Counted from the first letter of the stretch, positions 10,442 to 22,557 are shown. The stretch: 64,000 nt of DNA from Adenophora triphylla var. japonica (GCA_022495995.1 JAFEMH010001452.1:74501-138500), one strand, 5' to 3'. Translations and numbers: made by a program. Notes: generated from the sequence alone by a model not told the origin.

Positions 10442-12298
10442 TCAACCTTCAGGTTCAGCTTTCTTCTTCTTCTTCAAACTCCTCTTCTTCCTCCTGATCT
10501 CCTTCCCTATCACTTCCACCATCACTTGGGCCAGCACTGGTGGTAGCACCTGCAGTAGCACCAGCTTCAGAAGTTCCAGCAGCAGCAGATCCTCCCCCTG
10601 TTTGGGAAGAAATTTCATCAATAAAAGCATACATTACTGCTTAAGCTTACCCCATCCCTCGCAAGTTCTCCTATTGCACTTGACTGTTTGTGCGGGAAGT
10701 TGAGAAGCTGTAGTCTTTGGGATTGATGGTCCAGTAGTTGCCCAAAAGATTTATCATGTTGTTCGAATACTTGCGGCATCGGTTCTCGCAAAAGTATGAG
10801 GGGCAACACCTGGGAAGCACTTGGGGTATCACGTGGGATAGCATTTGGGAGGAGCAGGGTTGTTTCATCAGATTTGTTCCAAGGAAGATCTTTTGTATAC
10901 CTTTTACCCTTTTTCGCTTGTTGATCAATGGTATAATACTCGGGTTCGATGGTGAAAACATCAGAGGCTTCAATGGGCAAGGTTTGAAATACCAAAACTT
11001 TGAAGATTAGAGAAGGATAGGGGAAAAAGCTAATGTTCACTTCCTTTTTTCTACCCCATGAAGCTAAGTGTTTAAACACTAATCTTCCAAAGTTAATCCT
11101 TAAATTTTTACCCAATCTATACAACACATTCGCATGCTCCAAAGTCACAATAGGTTCATTAGTTGTAGGAAGCCAATTGAAGATGCACAGTTTGTGTAGT
11201 ACAGAATAGAGAGAAGATAATCTAGAAGCATGAAGTTTCTCTTTCAAAGGCCAAGACTGCAGTTTGTTGTGAGTGAGCAATTTTACCATTTCATCTCTAT
11301 TGACCCTAATGCTCTCATCATCTACATTAGGGAGGCCTAAAACTTTGTTAATTAGGGCTGGAGTAAAAGAATAGACTCTTCCCCTAACAAACACTTTTCC
11401 ATATTTAGCAGACCCTTCATCATCCAAGTGAGCATGCAAATTGGCAAAGAAATTGCGAATGACACTCTCAACAAAAACTGATGCATGATTATTAGCATTA
11501 ATAAAATTCCTGTCCTTTAAAAACTGAACCACTCCTTCCTTTTCCAACTGACCCTCATCAATGTGCTTCTCTTTTAAAATTCTCTTACTCAGACTATTTA
11601 ACCAAAGTTCCATATTTTCTTTCCTATAATATTCCAGAGTAAGAAAAGGTTTTGGAAAAGCTTTATCCTCTTTAGTTTGAGTGACCTCATCACCAGAATT
11701 ATCACTAGAGGAATGTTTAGGAACAGAAGAGGGGGCAAGTGTTACCTCAGATGATATCCTCTTCTTGCTAGCACTTCTGGTAGCACTCACGGTTGCCCTT
11801 GGCCTTCTTTTTCTGATAATCAGAGAGAGTCTCCTCTTCATCACCATCTACCCAAGCATCAAATGAGTCCACAGAAGGCTCCTTTTCCTTGTTTGCTTCA
11901 AAGTTCTCGTCACTCACATGGGGTGAGGACACATCAATAGAGCTTTCTGAGACTTCAACTGGATCAAGAGAGGTATTTGAAGTTGCCTTGGACTTGATTG
12001 ATCTAATGCGGTTGGAAGACCTCCTTTTTGCGATTTGGGGAGACAGCTTGGCAGTTGGGGCTTTCCTCTTCCTTTTTGGCTCGGTAGGGATGAGAGTCAC
12101 CTTAGGAATGCCTTGATCAAACGAGGTAATGGGGCCAGAGGTAGGAACAATCGCCATTGTTGGTGGAGAAGAGCTTGGAGTGATCATTGGGGAAGTTTCC
12201 ATAGCTACGCGAGATGCCACGGATGGAGCAATGCTAGGTGAGATGTGCATTTGGTCCGTGTGGGAAGGTTCGGTACTAGCTTTGGATGGAGATGCCAT
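10442..12298 (-). pseudogene. SIRE extra ORF (env-like position; putative plant transposon protein domain)
   Basis: This gene starts at 12298 with MASPSKASTEPSHT and a Ser/Pro/Thr-rich, then Lys-rich N-terminus (KRKRKAPTAK). After a frameshift near 11780 it continues at 11770-10618 with a globular domain: TLEYYRKENMELWLNSLSKR, FFANLHAHLD, VFVRGRVYSFTPALINKVLG and SWPLKEKLHASRL. A helical, Glu/Lys-rich tail follows to about 10442. The VRG...INxxLGL pattern is what I associate with the family labelled putative plant transposon protein; the label comes from memory, without a search. Such ORFs are called envelope-like in SIRE because of position. I see no clear signal peptide or membrane segment, so an envelope function is not supported here. 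Confidence 0.7.
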
Positions 12299-13613
12299 GG
12301 AGATTTGAGAGAATTTTTGGAAAGAATTTTTGACCTAGGATTTTTGGGAGAGAAGAAGACGCTGGAAGGAGGGTTTTAGAGAGATGAGGGTAACGGTTAG
12401 AGAGAGGAACGGAGGAGGTTGAGTGAAAATAGGGAGGAAGAGATTTAATGGGGAACAAGATTTTAATTTGATTTGACATAATGAAACCTATCTAATCAAT
12501 CCCTATTATCTCTCAAACTAATCCCTATCCACACAAACCGAATAAAACCCTAACCACTCCCTTTTAAACCTCAACTCTTTTTAAATAAAAACAACACGGT
12601 TGCAACATTTAAAAAATAAAAGATATTTTTTTTTTAAGTAAAAACGTAAAAAACAAAAAATAAGTAAACTAAATAATTTGTAACTAAGCCCAAAACATTA
12701 TATGCACAAATTAAATAAATAAGGGTTAGTTACTTAATTAAGTTTACCAAAAATAAAGGAAACTTGTTGAAGACGTTTTCAAAATCGTAAACTCTTTAAT
12801 TAAAAAGACTTTCAGATTTTGAGAAATTAATCAACAATATTTCGAAAATAAGAAAATAAAAAACTAATATAGCACACACTAATGTGTTAAGGCAATGATG
12901 GCAACACGTAGGATAACACATATGATATAAAACCCCTTGATAAATAATTTTCAGTTTCAAACATTTGAGGCATAATAAGCTGAGCATTTTTCAACATGCA
13001 CTTTAGGCATTATATGCCTATATTCTTTTTAAGTACATTGCTTGTTTGACACGTCTCAATACACTTCTTTAAACAAGAAAGCATCGTAGTAACGAGCTCC
13101 GTGCTTCAAGTTATATTTCAAGTGTAGAGATCAAGTGATCTATGCCTTTCAAGTAGGGTAGACTGTAGTAGCGAACTCCATGTCCCTAATACTTAGCATA
13201 AATCACCTCATACATTCTCATTGGCAAGAGTACATCGTTGCAGCGAACACCGTGCCCCGAGCTCGAGAGAAAAGTATGAAAAAATGCCTTTGCCTTTTAT
13301 TTATCAAAAAGAAAAGATTAGTGACTTTGTCACTTTAAGCATATGAAGGGGAATGATATCAGACGTGCTAACCTAAATAATAACCTACCATAACAAAAAG
13401 GTCAGCATGTGCCACAGTTAGAACTAAGCTAACCAGATTAAACAAATAATAAAGCATTTTCTTTTTTTTTTTTAAATAAATAACCAAAGAAAAAATACAC
13501 TAATATACAAGTGTTACCCTAAGTGATAACATCACACAGGGTAGCACAGACGAACAGAACTCGTAGATTACAAAGACCAAGAGATCTTTTCAAACTAGAA
13601 AATCTCTCGTGGT
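12299..13613 (-). other. SIRE spacer between pol and the extra ORF
   Basis: This AT-rich stretch has no convincing frame. Around 13040-13260 a loosely repeated theme occurs three times (GTAGYGAACTCCRTG-like text near 13090, 13160 and 13235), and T/A homopolymers are frequent. It may act as leader for a separate transcript of the extra ORF, but no promoter is evident. Confidence 0.5.
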
Positions 13614-15152
13614 CTAAGGCCTAGTAAAGATGTCGGCCAGTTGATACTTAGTATCAATATGATCAATGTTAATTAGGCCTTTATCTACCATATCTCTAAG
13701 AAAATGATGACGTATGTCAATGTGTTTGGTACGGGAATGTTGAACTGGGTTTTTTGAAATGTTGATAGCACTCGAGGTTATCACGGTACATAGTCAAAGA
13801 ATTACTCTCTAGGCCATAGTCATCTAACATATGTTTTAGCCAAATAAGTTGTGAACAACAACTACCACTGCAACATACTCGGACTCATTTGTGGAGAGAG
13901 AAACACAATTTTGTTTACGACTATACCATGAAACTAAATTGTTGCCCAAGTAAAAACACCCCCCACTAGTACTCTTCCTATCATCCATATCCCCCGCCCA
14001 ATCTGAGTCACTAAAGCCAACAAAATTGATATTAGTATCCTTAATAAACCAAATCCCTAATTCACTTGTTCCTGAAACATATTTAATTATCTTTTTGACA
14101 GAATTAAGGTGAGAGACTTTAGGATTGGCTTGATAACGTGCACAAACACACACGCTGAACATGATATCAGGACAACTAGAAGTGAGATAGAGAAGGCTAC
14201 CTATCATTGAACGATAAAGAGTAGGATCAACATCCTCACCTACTTGATCTCTACCAAGTTTGAGAGAAGAACACATGGGGATTTTTGAACTTTTTGCTCC
14301 TTCCAACCCAAACCTTTTTACTAGGCTCTTTGCATACTTGCTTTGTGAAATGAATATTCCTTCATTTGATTGTTTCACCTGCAAGCCTAGAAAGAATGTT
14401 AACTCTCCAATCATGCTCATTTCAAATGTTGATGTCATAGCTTCTACAAAATCTTTTAAACATGTTTGAGAAGTAGAGCCATAAACTATGTCATCAACAT
14501 AGATTTGAACAATGACTATTACTTTGCCATGCCTTAGGATAAATAAGGTCCTATCTGCTTCACCTCTTGTAAAGCCATATTCAAGTAGAAAAGAGGTTAA
14601 GCGACCATACCATGCACGTGGAGCTTGTTTCAAGCCATATAAGGCTTTATCAAGTCTATATACATGGTTTGGTAGATGAGGATCTTCAAATCCTTTTGGT
14701 TGTTCAACAAAAACTTCTTCTTTTAAATAACCATTTAAAAAGGCAGCTTTAACATCCATTTGAAACAAAGTAATTTTTAGAAAACAAGTTATAGCCAAGA
14801 GGAGTCTTATAGATTCTATTCTAGCAACGGGAGCAAAGGTCTCATCAAAGTCAACACCTTCAATTTGGGTGTAACCTTGTGCTACGAGACGAGCTTTGTT
14901 CCTAACAATATTTCCTTGCTCATCTGATTTGTTTTTGAAAATCCATTTAGTACCAATAACATTTGTATTACTAGGACGTGGTACTAAACACCAAACTTCA
15001 TTACGAGCAAATTGTTCAAGTTCCTCTTGCATGGCATGTATCCAAAAATTATCTTTTAAAGCTTCAGAAATATTTTTGGGTTCTAAAGAAGAAACAAAAC
15101 AGGAATATTTTACCTTGTGGTATGTGGTGGACATACACACATACCTTGCCAT
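13614..15152 (-). pseudogene. SIRE reverse transcriptase and RNase H
   Basis: From 15152 the minus strand gives a copia [74 protein letters not shown] and the catalytic YVDDIVYGS. RNase H follows with [18 protein letters not shown] and [11 protein letters not shown]. After a frameshift near 13850 the remaining RNase H ([13 protein letters not shown], then [10 protein letters not shown] and TAG at 13614) reads in another frame. The core motifs are intact but the gene is not continuous with integrase. Confidence 0.9.
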
Positions 15153-15300
15153 TTCACGGTCACTAAAATGTCCTTTGTTCCTTGTTCGTACCCCTTCACT
15201 AGCTTTTCCAATAATTTAAGAGGAAGGATGGTCTCTTCTGATCCTAGCTGGTGGATCCCTTCTCAAATCATCATGCACATGAGCATCATCATCTGACTGT

Positions 15301-15730
15301 TCATCCTTTTCGCTTCTTTGGATTGGTTTTGGGTGATACCGGAGATGCTATCCCTTCAGTGGCAACACTTGGGCCAGCACCTGGGGTATCACTTACTTGA
15401 TTTTGATTCTCCAGTTCTTCCAGCAATATTAATGGAGATTCCTGTACTCCATCACCTGTAACACTTGCTAAATCATCAAAAACAACATTAATTGATTCCT
15501 GAATGGTTTTTAACCTAAGGTTATAAACCCTATATGCTCGACTGTCCTGAGCATACCCAAGAAATATAGCCTTATCACTTTTAGAGTCAAATTTAGCTAA
15601 GTAATCCTGATCATTTAGAACATAACACACACACCCAAATGTATGAAAATAATGAACCTTTGGTATCCTACCATTCAAAATTTCATAAGGTGTCATTCTA
15701 GTACCAGGTCTTAAAAAAACCCTATTGGAC
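15301..15730 (-). pseudogene. SIRE integrase, C-terminal part
   Basis: The minus strand reads the copia integrase tail: RMTPYEILNGRIPKVHYFH, FGCVCYVLNDQDYLAKFD and SDKAIFLGYAQDSRAYRVYN, then a Ser/Pro-rich linker towards RT. The frame is cut at 15731 by Tat-A; the N-terminal part is at 29360-30016. A frameshift or stop separates it from RT near 15152-15300. The linker contains a dense cluster of the GTATCACC/GTAGCACC-like motif (about 15332-15395). Confidence 0.88.
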
Positions 15731-15735
15731 GTGTG
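15731..15735. other. Target-site duplication GTGTG, left copy (Tat-A)
   Basis: GTGTG precedes the Tat-A LTR and recurs at 29355-29359 right after its other LTR. It lies in the SIRE integrase codons. Confidence 0.93.
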
Positions 15736-17873
15736 TGTGAATGTGGTGCCCAAATTTTGTTGGATTCACGCGAGTTTGAAGACATCCGAGTTAATTTGAA
15801 AAACGGAGTCGCCACGCCATTTTGATTACCTCAAAATTTTGAAAAAAAGGTTTTTACTTGGGTTCGGAGGTTAAGTTACCTCTTGGGAAGAACGTTTGGC
15901 GTTCACCCAAAGTGCCTTGCCGGAGCAAGTCTCCCAAGATTTCATTAATCGTGCTTGCTTGCGTGCTTCCTTGTGTGCATGTGTTTGAGAATAAAAAAAA
16001 AGGGGGAATGTCCCAAGTTATCTTCCGGACGTACAAACCATTTGTTGGTTGTCACTCGGGATTCCTTGGAATTTATGTGTTCGGGATTATGATCCCGTCC
16101 TCATCTTGTGACTTGTGATCATCGCATTTTAACCTCGGGACTTGCGTGATCGAGAGAATGACTCTCGTTATAGTCAAAGATGAGGTTCTTTAGAAAAGGA
16201 GGGTCCTTAGCCCATCAATCCTACACTTTAAGACGGTCGAGCTCGTATAGAGGCTTCTTACTCTTTCTTAAGCGATAATTGGAGATATAGGGTTCGAGGT
16301 TGTCCCTTTCTAAAGAGGTTATGGAACCTTTAATGGAAGGAACGACGTAAAGATAGGATCTTTTACACCGGTCCGTTCCAAGGTTACTAATGGGGATGCT
16401 TTTGTTACAAAGAAAAGATTTTTATGCAAAGAATGCATTTTTATGTTGGAAAATAGTATTTAATGCACAAATGATGCATGAAAATGGCAAAGGATGATTT
16501 TTTAATGCAAAGTATGCATTTTGAGTATGAAAATGAGTTTTTGAATGCAAAGAGTGCATCTTTTATGTGAAAAGGGGTTTTTTGAGTGCAAAGGATGCAC
16601 CATTAAAGCAAAGATGTCATTTTGGTGAAAAAGATATCCTTTTAATGCAAATGATGCCGCTTCGTATGCAAGTGTTTTAGTTTTAAATGCAGTATTGATG
16701 CATTAAAAGAAGGCAAACATCGGATTACATTTGAAAGGATGAGGAATCTGCAACCGGCTACTTATGTCGCGTGACATAGGCCTATGTCGCGTGACATAAC
16801 TAGCCACTTTGCAGAGCTTCAGAATCGAGATCTACAGAGGTAACAAGGCCTTAAAATAGCCATGTTACTTCACCAATAGGTCTCAGGGAGCTAGTATTTC
16901 AGTTATGAACACTTCAAGAAGGTGTGGATATGAGGGATCCACACTCATCTCGAGTGTTCATGCAAAAACAATGTCCAAATGGTTTGATTATGTGAAATGA
17001 TGTGTAAAACAATGATGGATCTATAAGATCTGAGACTAAAAATAGATATGCAAAGATTAGATCTCAGTTATTACATCACATTTGAGGTCATTTATGTGGA
17101 TTAAACTACATATGTTCAAAAGAGGGAGAAATAGGGAGGAAGGGAGCGTTACCCTTGATGATCCACAACTCCTATATCAAGTTAGATATAGGAGCCTTCT
17201 AGCATCCTCCTCCGGAGCTGATGTCCAGCCTTGAATCCGTGAGAACCTTGGGCTCTTGATGTGTATAGGAAGTGTGTGTGTGTGGGAAGTGTGTGTGTGA
17301 TTGATTTGAGAGGATTAGTGTGATTTGGGGAGTATGTGAGGAGAGAGGAGTCTTCTGGGCGTATTCTCTATAGAGGGGGACTGAGGGGTGGAAGAGGTGT
17401 GTCTAAAATGAGAGGTGAAGGCCTCTATTTATAGGCCGCCCGTACGGGCTTGTTATGTCGCACGACATGATAAGCCATAACCGTTTTCCTTCTAGAAACA
17501 TGCAAGGTGGCATGGTTCTAGAACTCTCTGGTGGTTATGTCGCACGACATAAGTAGCCACATGCAGTTCCTTCTAGAAACATGCAAGGTGGCAGGTTTCT
17601 AGAAGGTTTCATGGCCTATTATGTCGCACGACATAAGTAGCCACATCTGGATCCTTCTAGAAACATGCAAAGTGGCAGTCTTCTAGAAGGGAATTCCTCA
17701 TGAAATAAAAACGTGTTTCTTTGGCTCCAAGCAGTCTCTTATCCCCTTAGGTGATTTGAAACAGTTCCGGAATTGTTCCGGAACTCTAGGAAAGTCCGGG
17801 GGATTACCGAAAAACTTGCCGGAATTGCCGGGAAACTTAACCGGAAGGCATGAGCCAGATTTGGGTACTTACA
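15736..17873 (-). repeat. Tat-A 3' LTR (left copy)
   Basis: On the + strand this reads TGTGAATGTGGTGCCC...TTGGGTACTTACA. It holds a PBS-like core at 15803-15819, a hairpin at 15916-15929, an ATGCA/TGCAAA-rich stretch (16420-16700), TATGTCGC-type palindromes at 16763-16798 and 17454-17635, and a TATA box (TATAAATAG on the minus strand, about 17424-17433). Confidence 0.95.
17454..17635 (-). promoter_or_regulatory. TATGTCGCACGACATA palindromes in the Tat-A U3
   Basis: Three copies (17454-17468, 17535-17550, 17620-17635) are followed by AAGTAGCCAC or GATAAGCC. They lie upstream of the TATA box in the element's sense. The right LTR has the same set at about 28931-29115. Internal copies occur at 20876-20912. 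Role inferred from repetition and position. Confidence 0.7.
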
Positions 17874-17925
17874 GAAGCCCCTCGGCAACGTCACTTGCAG
17901 GGCGAGTGGGGTTGTCGATAGAAAA
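17874..17925 (-). other. Polypurine tract and 35-nt stem-loop of Tat-A
   Basis: On the + strand the LTR is followed by GAAGCCCCT, whose complement AGGGGCTTC is the polypurine tract. Outer arms CGGCAAC (17883-17889) and GTTGTCG (17911-17917) enclose inner arms CACTTGC and GCGAGTG with loop AGG. Tat-B and Tat-C have the same geometry with different bases. Confidence 0.75.
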
Positions 17926-17979
17926 GGATCCAATCTGGAGAATGCCGAGACGGATTGGGTGACCAAGTTGGTCGAGAGG

Positions 17980-18050
17980 CTGGACCTTTTATAAAAGGCT
18001 ACCTACGTATCCCGAGTGGGGAATCAAGCCATAATCGTAGTTCGGAATCC
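17980..18050 (-). other. Structured GAACTACG motif, Tat-A copy 1
   Basis: The + strand shows CTACGTATCCC (18003-18013), GGGGAATCAAGCC and CGTAGTTCGG. CTACG pairs with CGTAG and CCC with GGG. An ACCTTTT/AAAAGG hairpin precedes it. It lies about 110-175 bp from the 3' LTR. Confidence 0.65.
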
Positions 18051-18160
18051 ACTGGGGAAAGGGGGGCGTCAGTGAGAAGAGAGAGAGCGAACATCAGAGA
18101 GGGAGATTCGAGGGAAATCGAGAGAAATCCAAACACTTCTTAGTCCGATTCAATTGAAGA

Positions 18161-20512
18161 ATGCCTCCTAGGCTCTATCCCACCAAAAGGGCTTCTCAAC
18201 ATGCCAACTTAGCAAATCGATGGAAAGGGGTGCAAAGGAATCAAAGGCCATTTCTTCCGGAAGCTCAAAGGGGAGAGTTCTACCCACAGCTCGATGAGCA
18301 TATCTCGGATGTCAGGAAGAAGAATGAGGTAAGAAACCTAGGGTTTCTTGAATTTTTTTTTTTAATTTGGGCGAAATTGATTCGAACTGAATGCCTTCAG
18401 ACTGTGCTATGAATTAAATCATAATTTCAAGGAATAGCACGAAATATTCATACTTTTGCCATGTTTTCTTGCAGAAATTACGCACCCGTGGCTCTCCAGA
18501 GGCGATTGGCAGGCTATGGCAGAGCTTGCCGGGTAGCCAGGAGCAGATAGACTCGCCTAAGGGCATGATTTATGCCGTCGGGCTAGGACGATTTTTTGAG
18601 ATGGCGAGGGCCATTGGAAACACTCAGAGGAGTGTAGATTTGGTGAGAGCTTTCAGAGAGTATTGGTGGGAGACCACACATTCGTTCCACTTCTCTTGGG
18701 GTGAGACGACGATCACTCCTCTGGATTTTGCGATTATCACAGGACTGCCCTTTACGGATGAGCCGCTTTACCTAGAGGAGCCTACACAGGGAGCTGAGCC
18801 CCAGCCGATTGCTGATGCTGATTTTATGGGCTTACTTGGTTTCATTCCCCGGATCAGGAAGGGGAATGGATACGAGTTGGGCGAGCTACATGGCTCGATT
18901 GAGGGACAGAGTAGGGATTACATTGTGGTTGATGATCCCGTTGAGAGCCAGCTGAGGGCCGAGAGATTGGCTAGGGCTTTCTTATGGGTGGGCTTTTCCG
19001 ACATGCTGTTCATCAACAGCGCATCTACTGCTTTGATTTCACTGTTGGAGCTTTTGAGAGCCTGGGATACTGTGGGGAATCTATCCTGGGGCGAGGCTGG
19101 CTTGGCTGAGATGTATTTGGCTCTAGATGACGTCAGCCGAGGGGAGGCGAAGTATTTTACTTGCTGTCATCTGGCTTTCGCTGTATTCTCTCACCTTGAT
19201 CTCTTTTCTTTTGCGCATTTCATTATATCCCTTGTTTTCCCTGTTTTGACTTCTTCTTCTCCTTTTCAGGCTTGGGCCTTCGAGTACTTTGGCTGTTATG
19301 AGTGGCAGATACTGTGATGAGTTTCCTGCCACCACTTTTTCCTCGCTTCTTCGTCGGTGGACGAAGAATGCTAGGAAACAGAGCAGGGACACCGAGGGTT
19401 CGAGGTGCAGATTACCGCCTCGTATCACGATACGTTGACATGCCCGAGAGGGATTCCATGAGGATGAGTTTGTTCCCCGGACTCGGCCGTTATGGCGCTT
19501 TGGATTTAGATCATGCCGCGCACTTGGACAGAGTGTCGCAAGCTATCTGTAGGTTTGTCCTGAGACGCCTCAGATCTAGGAGAGAGGGTGTATAGACAAA
19601 GATGGGCCGAATTAGCATGCTCAGCATCCCCGATGATCCTCCCGGCCTAGGATGTGGCCGCCTTGCCACTGGCGAATGTAGATGCTCATAGTAGGCGTGG
19701 CAAAGACATCTCTACACACGGGAGGGGACTATACTTTGTACGTGGCTAGGCATCTTCGTCCCCTACTGTACTGTGGTTGGTTATGGTGCTCATGCGCTGG
19801 GCCTTCGATCGGCTACGTAGCTAGACCTCCTTTGCCCCGACTTTCATTGATTATCGTGGTGGCGGTCGCATGAGGCGAGCCCATATTGATATGTCACGCA
19901 CTCATCCTCATCCGGTGCTCCCGCGAGGTTCTAAATCTGTAAGTATTGCTCCTTACGTCTCTTTGGATTGCTTGCATCTCTTTTTGTTATCAAGAACTGT
20001 ATTTTGACACTTATTATGTCCGCTTGTAATGTATCGGCTCGAGGCTTACAGCACTTGACCGGGGGCTTATACCGGCCAGTGGGCATGATTGGCAAGCTCC
20101 GTAAAGGAATGAGCTTTTGGAAGAATCAGCTGCCGATCACACGTGGTTCAATCGATATCTCTCCACCCGGTCACTTCAGAAGGAAGAAGAGCCGTTACGA
20201 TGACGCGGCACCAACGAGGGCACCGGCGGGGTATGAGTGGACCGAGGCCTCTGACAAAGAGGCCAAATGTGCCTCTTCACGGACCCGTTGAGATAGACGA
20301 TGATGATGAGGATGAGGGAGCCGAGACGCTGGCACTACGAGCTTGACTCTGCTGTTATCACCGAGCTCGATGACTATTACCGCACGGAGACCATAGCCTA
20401 TGAGGCACCTTCGGATGACCCTGATGATGAGCCAGAGGAGGCTGAGGATGATGACGAGGATGGAGATGGGGGAGAGGATGATGGAGAGGGCGATGGAGAG
20501 GATTCAGAGTAG
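18161..20512 (+). pseudogene. Antisense plant mobile domain (PMD) gene of Tat-A
   Basis: Exon 1 (18161-18328) encodes a basic 56-residue start MPPRLYPTKRAS and ends GAG|GTAAG. Exon 2 (18475-19182) follows a TTCTTGCAG acceptor and holds the PMD core: YWWETTHSFHFSWGETTITP, DFAIITGLPF, then RAFLWVGFSDMLF and LSWGEAGLAEMYLALDDVSRG. Intron 2 (19183-19269, phase 0) joins AWAFEYFGC. A frameshift follows near 19305, so later parts (KLRKGMSFWKNQLPI and an acidic Asp/Glu tail ending at 20512) are in several frames. PMD proteins include the MAIN/MAIL nuclear factors and proteins found within transposons. This copy looks decayed. Exon structure matches the Tat-B gene. Confidence 0.8.
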
Positions 20513-20875
20513 CCCCCCTTCCCCCCTTAGGCATTTATGACTTTTTTTGGTTATTGTACCCCTTTTGGGGAAGACACATGTTATTTTTGCTTATGCACAT
20601 TTCTTAGACTTGGTCTATTTTGGTTTGAATGTACATTGCTAGCCTTTTTCTCTTTTGCACACATTTATGAAATGATGTACGAAAAATGGCTAGAACTGGG
20701 TGACTTGAATGAATTTTTGGCTTGAATATGAATGTATGGGTGTTCATGGGGTAAATGAACCCTTCCCTATGCATTTGAGAGGTGTAGGATTGGTATTTGC
20801 AGCTTCTGATATGTCGGGGAGTGCCCTGGGGAAAACAGGAAGCTGCTGATGTCTGCTGTCTGATGTGGCTTGTTA

Positions 20876-20912
20876 TGTCGCACGACATGGCTTGTTATGT
20901 CGCGCGACATAG
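20876..20912. promoter_or_regulatory. Internal copies of the Tat-A LTR palindrome
   Basis: Two adjacent copies (ATGTCGCACGACAT and ATGTCGCGCGACAT) with the flank GGCTTGTT also seen in the U3 copies. They lie 360 bp after the PMD stop codon. Confidence 0.7.
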
Positions 20913-21174
20913 TAAGCCTAAACTGTGCTTTTCATTGCCTTTGGAACTGGAATGGAATCGCAGACACAGGTTGGAATTGGGTGACCAAAAGAGGTCACCT
21001 ACCTGGCCTCCTTGGGACAATGGCAAAGAGATATTAGTCCCTCCCTATAAGGATGGAAACGGGGTGACCTAGGAGGTCAAACAACTGATCCTACTAGGAA
21101 TGTGCCAAATCAAAAGAGGTGACCAATGTGGTCAGATAGCTAGACTTTTATTGAAGAATGGAGAAAGGAAAAGA

Positions 21175-21261
21175 TGACCAACGTGGTCGGATGGCTGAAC
21201 CTTTATGAAAGGCTACCTACGTATCCCGCAGGAATCAAGCCTTGATCGTAGTTCAGAATCC
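21175..21261 (-). other. Structured GAACTACG motif, Tat-A copy 2
   Basis: The + strand reads ACCTTTATGAAAGG, then CTACGTATCCC, GGAATCAAGCC and ATCGTAGTTCAG, as in copy 1 with a shorter inner loop. Confidence 0.65.
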
Positions 21262-22487
21262 TCATCTAGACAGTTAGGAACGATGTCTAGGATCCTTGAG
21301 GTTTTGACAATTAGGAAACTGTCGCCTGGCGTTATCTCGTTATGACGGAAGTAACAGAGGCACTTTTGGGAGAAAACGTTATCATTAGCAATTGGCACGT
21401 TACTTTGGGCCTAGGGGTGATGATTTTTATTTTTTTTTGGAAACGTGGTAGGGACTGGGTCTGGATATACATATGGAATGTATTTGGGAATTGTTTAAGA
21501 CGGGTTTCAAACAGGTGGGGTCGTATCCCTTGTGTGCGGACTGAACTGCTGTTGTTGCTGAGATGTTGTCAATGAGGAAAAACTTTCTGCAAAATCCCAT
21601 GTCTTACTAAAGCAAGGAAAGATCCTTTCATTGGCAAAGCCCCGGTTGGATGAACTGAGTAGGCAAAGTTTTAGGTTATGAACAAGTGACTTGGTGAAGC
21701 CCCAATCTGATGACCTAACAAAATTCCAATATGATTGGTACTGCAGAAGTGATCCTGAGGTTGATCTAAACAAAACTGAATCCATCTAGGGACCTAGTGA
21801 AGAACCCGATGCGAACCCCAAAAATGACTAAAGAAGCCCCAGTCTAAAGAAATGGCTTGGCAAAGCCCCAGACTCGAAGAGTGTCAAGGCAGTCCTAATG
21901 CGAATTGTAGCAGAAGAGGGAAACCTATCCCCCTTTTTTTTTAGTCAATCAGTCAACCTTAAGAAGATGTGAAAGAAAAGAATTTATACATGCAGGGGCA
22001 TATTTTTCGAAAGGTGGGAACAGGTCCCGATTTTGTGTTATTTTGATGGCCTTATTCAATGTAGGCACAAAAACTCGCTTTGGGTTTGACTCTTTTGAGA
22101 AAGTATAAGCGTAGAAAGGTTGGTAAAAGTGTATGGAAGCCCCTGCTGACAGAAAATCAGTGTTTAGCACTATTTTTCCTAAGATGTAGAAAAGGAAGAC
22201 TTGTCAAGACATCTGAAAACTTGTTTTATTTACAATGATCACAAGATTGCTTAAAAACCCTTTGTTAATGTTCGGGTTATTCAACCACTAATATCGATAT
22301 GAAAAAACATTCTTATTAATCATGAGGAGAAAGTCAACCAATGTCGTGGATCAAGGTTGGCTGGTGTGAAAGAAAAGTTTGTGTATAGGGAGGTCATTGA
22401 TGAGACCGGGTTTTCTGGAATCTGACTGTGTCTTATGGGAGAGGTCATTTGATGAGACCGGGTTTTCAGGAATTTGGATATGTTTAT

Positions 22488-22557
22488 GACCGGACCATTG
22501 CTGGTTGCCTACGTTCCCCTCGTTGTGAGGAGCTCAGGTCGCCGTAGTTCGGCCTTG
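22488..22557 (-). other. Structured GAACTACG motif, Tat-A copy 3 (second subtype)
   Basis: The + strand reads GGTTGCCTACGTTCCCCTC, GAGGAGCTCAGGTCG and CCGTAGTTCGG. CTACG pairs with CGTAG and CCTC with GAGG. The subtype matches the Tat-B copy at 58861 and, in reverse, the Tat-1 copy at 33368. Confidence 0.65.

Noticed and set aside
17980..18050. tRNA gene or tRNA-like element (GTTCGGAATCC resembles a T-loop)
   Set aside because: No acceptor stem or anticodon arm can be built, and other copies lack the T-loop-like text.
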